From: Bacteroidales bacterium
Lineage (GTDB): Bacteria; Bacteroidota; Bacteroidia; Bacteroidales; UBA932
Assembly (NCBI GenBank): GCA_015060405.1
Contig: SUYN01000022.1
Location: 1-33,944 of the forward strand
Length of the DNA stretch: 33,944 bases
Direction: 5' to 3'
Every line of letters starts with the position of its first letter. Within the stretch, counting starts at the first letter, position 1. The translations under genes were made by a program, and so were the position numbers. This document shows positions 31,470 to 33,944 of this stretch, piece by piece. Below the pieces are notes generated by a model. That model was not told the DNA's origin. It searched no databases and saw only the letters and a program-made list of their open reading frames with translations.

Positions 31470-31502
31470 CGAAGATAGGGCTTTTTAAGCTAATCGGCAA
31501 AA
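31470..31502 (-). promoter_or_regulatory. Promoter of the tandem MFS genes
   Basis: On the minus strand TTTTG (31502-31498), 20 bases, and TATCTTCG (31477-31470) fit the Bacteroidetes pattern with the TTCG variant. The leader to the ATG at 31439 is about 26 bases. Confidence 0.55.
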
Positions 31503-31506
31503 CAGA

Positions 31507-31538
31507 TTTCAGATTATCCGAATAAAGTCGTAACTTCG
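31507..31538 (+). promoter_or_regulatory. dxs promoter
   Basis: TTTC (31507-31510), 20 bases, and TAACTTCG (31531-31538) fit the pattern with one change in each box. The leader to the dxs ATG at 31557 is about 14 bases. Its -33 box is 4 bases from that of the diverging MFS promoter. Confidence 0.45.
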
Positions 31539-31556
31539 CAGGTTGTAAGAAATGAT

Positions 31557-33485
31557 ATGGAATCAGGAAACATGACATACAGGCTTCTGGAAAAGGTCGA
31601 TTCGCCATCGGACATCAAGGGATTCACTATGGACCAGCTGCGTGAGCTGTGTGCGGAGATCCGCCGCTACATGATAGAATGCTGTTCCGTCAATCCGGGC
31701 CACCTCGGCTCAAGCCTCGGTGCAGTCGAACTGATAATCGGCATGCACTATGTCTACAACGCTCCCTCTGACAAACTCGTGTTCGATGTCGGTCATCAGG
31801 CCTATGCCCACAAGATCATAACCGGCCGCCGCGAAGCTTTCAGGAAGAACAGGATGAAGGACGGGATCAGCGGCTTTCCCAAAAGGTCCGAAAGCCCTTA
31901 TGACGCCTTCGGAGCCGGACATTCGTCCACTTCCATATCAGCCGCACTCGGATTTGCGGAAGCTTCCAAGCTCCAGAGACTCGAAGAGAAGGTAGTGGCC
32001 CTCATAGGCGACGGCTCCCTGACCGGAGGTCTCGCCCTCGAAGGGCTGAACAACGCCGGAGCGGCGAAATCCGACATCCTGGTGATTCTCAACGACAACA
32101 ACATATCCATTGACAGAAACATCGGAGCCCTTCACGAATATCTCCTGAAGATCACGACCGACCCAAGATACAACCGTGCCAAGAAGCATGTGTGGGACAG
32201 TCTCGGAGACGGATGGTTCAGAAAACGGATCCAGAAATTCGTGGTGAACACCAAATCTTCGATAGTCCGCCACAGCGGAGGCGACCTGTTCGAATCCATG
32301 GGATTCCGTTATTTCGGTCCCATCGACGGTAACGACATAGAGCAGGTCATAGACACATTGAGCAAGCTCAAGGACATCGAAGGTCCCAAACTGCTTCACA
32401 CCCTCACGACCAAGGGAAAGGGCTATGCACCGGCAGAAGAAGACCAGACCGTATGGCATGCCCCTGGAATATTCGATCCCGAAACAGGAGAAAGAATAAA
32501 GAGTCCGAAAGGAGAAAGCAGATATCAGGACGTATTCGGTGCCGTGCTTCTTGAACTCGCACAGATGAATCCTAAGGTTGTAGGTATAACACCGGCCATG
32601 GCTTCGGGTTGCGGAATGAACCTGCTTGCCGAAAGGATGCCGGAACGCTTCTACGATGTGGGGATCGAGGAAGAACATGCAGTGACCTTTGCGGCAGGTC
32701 TTGCAGCCGGAGGCATGAAGCCTTTCTGCAACATCTACTCGTCATTCTCGCACAGGGCCTTCGACCAGGTCTTCCACGACATAGCCCTGCAGGATCTTCC
32801 TGTGGTCCTGTGCCTGGACAGAGGAGGCATTGTGGGACAGGACGGAGCCACTCATCACGGATGCTACGACATGGCCATATACAGGAGCATACCGGGGGCT
32901 GTCATTGCCGCCCCTAAAGACGAGACCGAGCTGAAGGACATGATGTATTCGGCAATGCTGCATCCGGGCGGTCCTTATATAATAAGGTACCCACGCGGAT
33001 ACGGGGAAGGAACTGACTGGAAGGAGCACGAGTTCAGCAGGATGGATGAAGGCAAGGGAGAGAAGCTCGTTGACGGCAGCGGGATCGCAGTTATCGCGGC
33101 AGGCCCGGTCGCAAACAGAGCAGTCGAAGCCGCGGTGGCGACACGTGAAAGGACAGGATGGAACCCGTCCATATATAATATAAGGTATATAAAGCCGCTG
33201 GACACGACATTGCTGTCAGAGATCTGCCGGGATAACTCCAGGATCATCACGGTAGAAGAAGGATGCATCACAGGAGGCCTGTACGGAGCCGTCGCCGAAT
33301 TCGCATCTTCACAGGAGTATCCGAAGCCGATAAAGGCTGTCGCCATCCCGGACCGCTACCTCAGCCAGGGAACACAGCAGGAACTAAGGGAAGAGTGCGG
33401 TCTCACCACGGAAGAGCTGGAGAAGGTTTTCGAGAGCGAATTTGAAAAAATCTCAAAAAAAGACCGAAAAGTTTTGGAGAATTAA
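31557..33485 (+). CDS. dxs: 1-deoxy-D-xylulose-5-phosphate synthase
   Basis: A 642-residue thiamine-diphosphate enzyme that joins pyruvate and glyceraldehyde-3-phosphate, the first step of the MEP isoprenoid pathway. HLGSSLGAVEL and the TPP motif GDGSLTGG followed by NDNNISID are present. The transketolase-like middle domain holds GIEEEHAVTFAAGLA, and the C-terminal domain NIRYIKPLDTTLL. Length is usual. The ATG at 31557 is used; M6 (31572) is an alternative start. A tRNA promoter lies across its 3' end. Confidence 0.95.
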   Translation: MESGNMTYRLLEKVDSPSDIKGFTMDQLRELCAEIRRYMIECCSVNPGHLGSSLGAVELIIGMHYVYNAPSDKLVFDVGHQAYAHKIITGRREAFRKNRMKDGISGFPKRSESPYDAFGAGHSSTSISAALGFAEASKLQRLEEKVVALIGDGSLTGGLALEGLNNAGAAKSDILVILNDNNISIDRNIGALHEYLLKITTDPRYNRAKKHVWDSLGDGWFRKRIQKFVVNTKSSIVRHSGGDLFESMGFRYFGPIDGNDIEQVIDTLSKLKDIEGPKLLHTLTTKGKGYAPAEEDQTVWHAPGIFDPETGERIKSPKGESRYQDVFGAVLLELAQMNPKVVGITPAMASGCGMNLLAERMPERFYDVGIEEEHAVTFAAGLAAGGMKPFCNIYSSFSHRAFDQVFHDIALQDLPVVLCLDRGGIVGQDGATHHGCYDMAIYRSIPGAVIAAPKDETELKDMMYSAMLHPGGPYIIRYPRGYGEGTDWKEHEFSRMDEGKGEKLVDGSGIAVIAAGPVANRAVEAAVATRERTGWNPSIYNIRYIKPLDTTLLSEICRDNSRIITVEEGCITGGLYGAVAEFASSQEYPKPIKAVAIPDRYLSQGTQQELREECGLTTEELEKVFESEFEKISKKDRKVLEN

Positions 33486-33503
33486 AAATAATGTCTACCT
33501 TTG
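33473..33503 (+). promoter_or_regulatory. tRNA-cluster promoter
   Basis: TTTG (33473-33476), exactly 19 bases, and TACCTTTG (33496-33503) are a full match to the Bacteroidetes promoter consensus. The -33 box lies within the last codons of dxs. The tRNA-Thr gene begins at 33550. Confidence 0.75.
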
Positions 33504-33549
33504 CAATCCCTTTGAGAAACAAACCTCTCAAGAGGAAACAAAAAACATT

Positions 33550-33623
33550 GCCGATGTAGCTCAGTTGGCCAGAGCACGTGATTTGTAATCTCGGGGTCGT
33601 GGGTTCGATTCCCTCCATCGGCT
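33550..33623 (+). tRNA. tRNA-Thr (anticodon TGT)
   Basis: A cloverleaf fits: acceptor GCCGATG / CATCGGC, D-arm GCTC/GAGC, anticodon loop TTTGTAA (anticodon TGT), T-loop TTCGATT. One U-U mismatch occurs in the anticodon stem and one in the T-stem. Discriminator T; CCA is not encoded. Confidence 0.9.
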
Positions 33624-33645
33624 CAAAAGTTCTTAATCGAATTTT

Positions 33646-33728
33646 GGGAGAATACCAGAGTGGCCAAATGGGGCAGACTGTAAATCTGCTGGTTTTTACC
33701 TTCGGTGGTTCGAATCCATCTTCTCCCA
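33646..33728 (+). tRNA. tRNA-Tyr (anticodon GTA)
   Basis: Class II tRNA with a long variable arm; acceptor GGGAGAA / TTCTCCC, anticodon stem GCAGA / TCTGC around CTGTAAA (GTA), T-loop TTCGAAT. Discriminator A; CCA not encoded. Confidence 0.95.
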
Positions 33729-33730
33729 CT

Positions 33731-33762
33731 AAAAGCCCGAAAGCAAAAACGATCGGGCTTTT
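33731..33762 (+). terminator. Intrinsic terminator within the tRNA cluster
   Basis: AAAAGCCCGA (33731-33740) and TCGGGCTTTT (33753-33762) form a perfect 10-bp stem with a 12-base loop and a U-rich 3' side, 2 bases after tRNA-Tyr. Confidence 0.75.
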
Positions 33763-33819
33763 ACTTTGAAAAGTGGAGTTTTCGCGTAAGCCGTGAAACT
33801 GCACATTCAAAGAAGACTT

Positions 33820-33892
33820 GCGGAAGTAGCTCAGTCGGTAGAGCATCAGCCTTCCAAGCTGAGGGTCGCGGGTTCGAACCTCGTCTTCCGCT
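33820..33892 (+). tRNA. tRNA-Gly (anticodon TCC)
   Basis: Acceptor GCGGAAG / CTTCCGC, D-arm GCTC/GAGC, anticodon stem TCAGC / GCTGA around CTTCCAA (TCC). Discriminator T; CCA not encoded. Its promoter is not clear in the 57 bases after the terminator. Confidence 0.95.
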
Positions 33893-33900
33893 CAAACTAC

Positions 33901-33944
33901 GCCAGTGTAGCTCAGGGGTAGAGCGCTTCCTTGGTAAGGAAGAG
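33901..33944 (+). tRNA. tRNA-Thr (anticodon GGT), cut by window edge
   Basis: The 5' half of a cloverleaf: acceptor GCCAGTG, D-arm GCTC/GAGC, anticodon stem CTTCC / GGAAG around TTGGTAA (GGT). The T-arm and 3' acceptor lie beyond the window. In Bacteroidota a Thr-Tyr-Gly-Thr run commonly precedes tuf, so tuf is probably next. Confidence 0.92.

Noticed and set aside
33403..33846. 147-codon minus-strand frame across the tRNA genes, with EDGFEPPKVKTSRFTV-like residues
   Set aside because: This is the well-known false protein produced by translating tRNA genes backwards; the tRNAs are clear on the plus strand.

Overview
The window is a chromosomal segment of a member of the Bacteroidota, most likely order Bacteroidales. 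The evidence is a complete aerotolerance (Bat) operon, an ExbB-ExbD-TonB set, an outer-surface-type lipoprotein with a BACON-like repeat, signal peptides of the Bacteroidales kind, little sign of Shine-Dalgarno sequences, and promoters of the Bacteroidetes type (TTTG, about 19-20 bases, TAnnTTTG). Base composition is moderate and even along the window. Genus and species cannot be read from it. Nearly all of the window is core housekeeping DNA; the one accessory-looking stretch is the first 400 bases.

Layout. Positions 1-34 hold the first 11 codons of a secreted or membrane protein gene running off the left edge on the minus strand, with a good promoter at 81-112. Positions 185-366 hold a compact element with 27-base inverted ends, three internal hairpins and a 7-base flanking direct repeat; it looks like a miniature inverted-repeat transposable element or a structured RNA repeat. 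From 11839 down to 404 on the minus strand lies one tight operon: MoxR ATPase, DUF58 protein, a membrane protein of unknown function, BatA, BatB, BatC, a fused BatD-BatE, and a periplasmic GH2 beta-galactosidase as the last gene. Divergent to it are truA, then exbB-exbD-tonB, then an RluB-type pseudouridine synthase with a long Arg/Gly-rich repeat region, era, a topoisomerase IV type A subunit and aroK. recJ faces aroK and overlaps its end; lysS diverges from recJ. A BACON-type lipoprotein (minus) sits back to back with a gamma-carbonic anhydrase, SpoU methyltransferase, aroE run (plus), followed by ssb and purA. Two paralogous MFS transporters (minus) diverge from dxs. The right end is a tRNA cluster Thr(TGT), Tyr(GTA), Gly(TCC), Thr(GGT, cut by the window edge), an order that in Bacteroidota usually precedes tuf.

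How it works together. The Bat genes are an envelope system: MoxR is an AAA+ ATPase, DUF58, BatA and BatB carry MIDAS (DxSxS) metal sites, and BatC and the BatE half carry TPRs. ExbB/ExbD/TonB power outer-membrane import. Shikimate genes aroK and aroE are present but separated. The promoters form a recurrent pattern: several place the -7 box only 6-8 bases before the start codon, which predicts leaderless messages. The most promising undescribed item is the 185-366 element. The fused BatDE, the beta-galactosidase inside the Bat operon, the tandem MFS pair, and the unusual quinolone-pocket residues of the topoisomerase are secondary points of interest.
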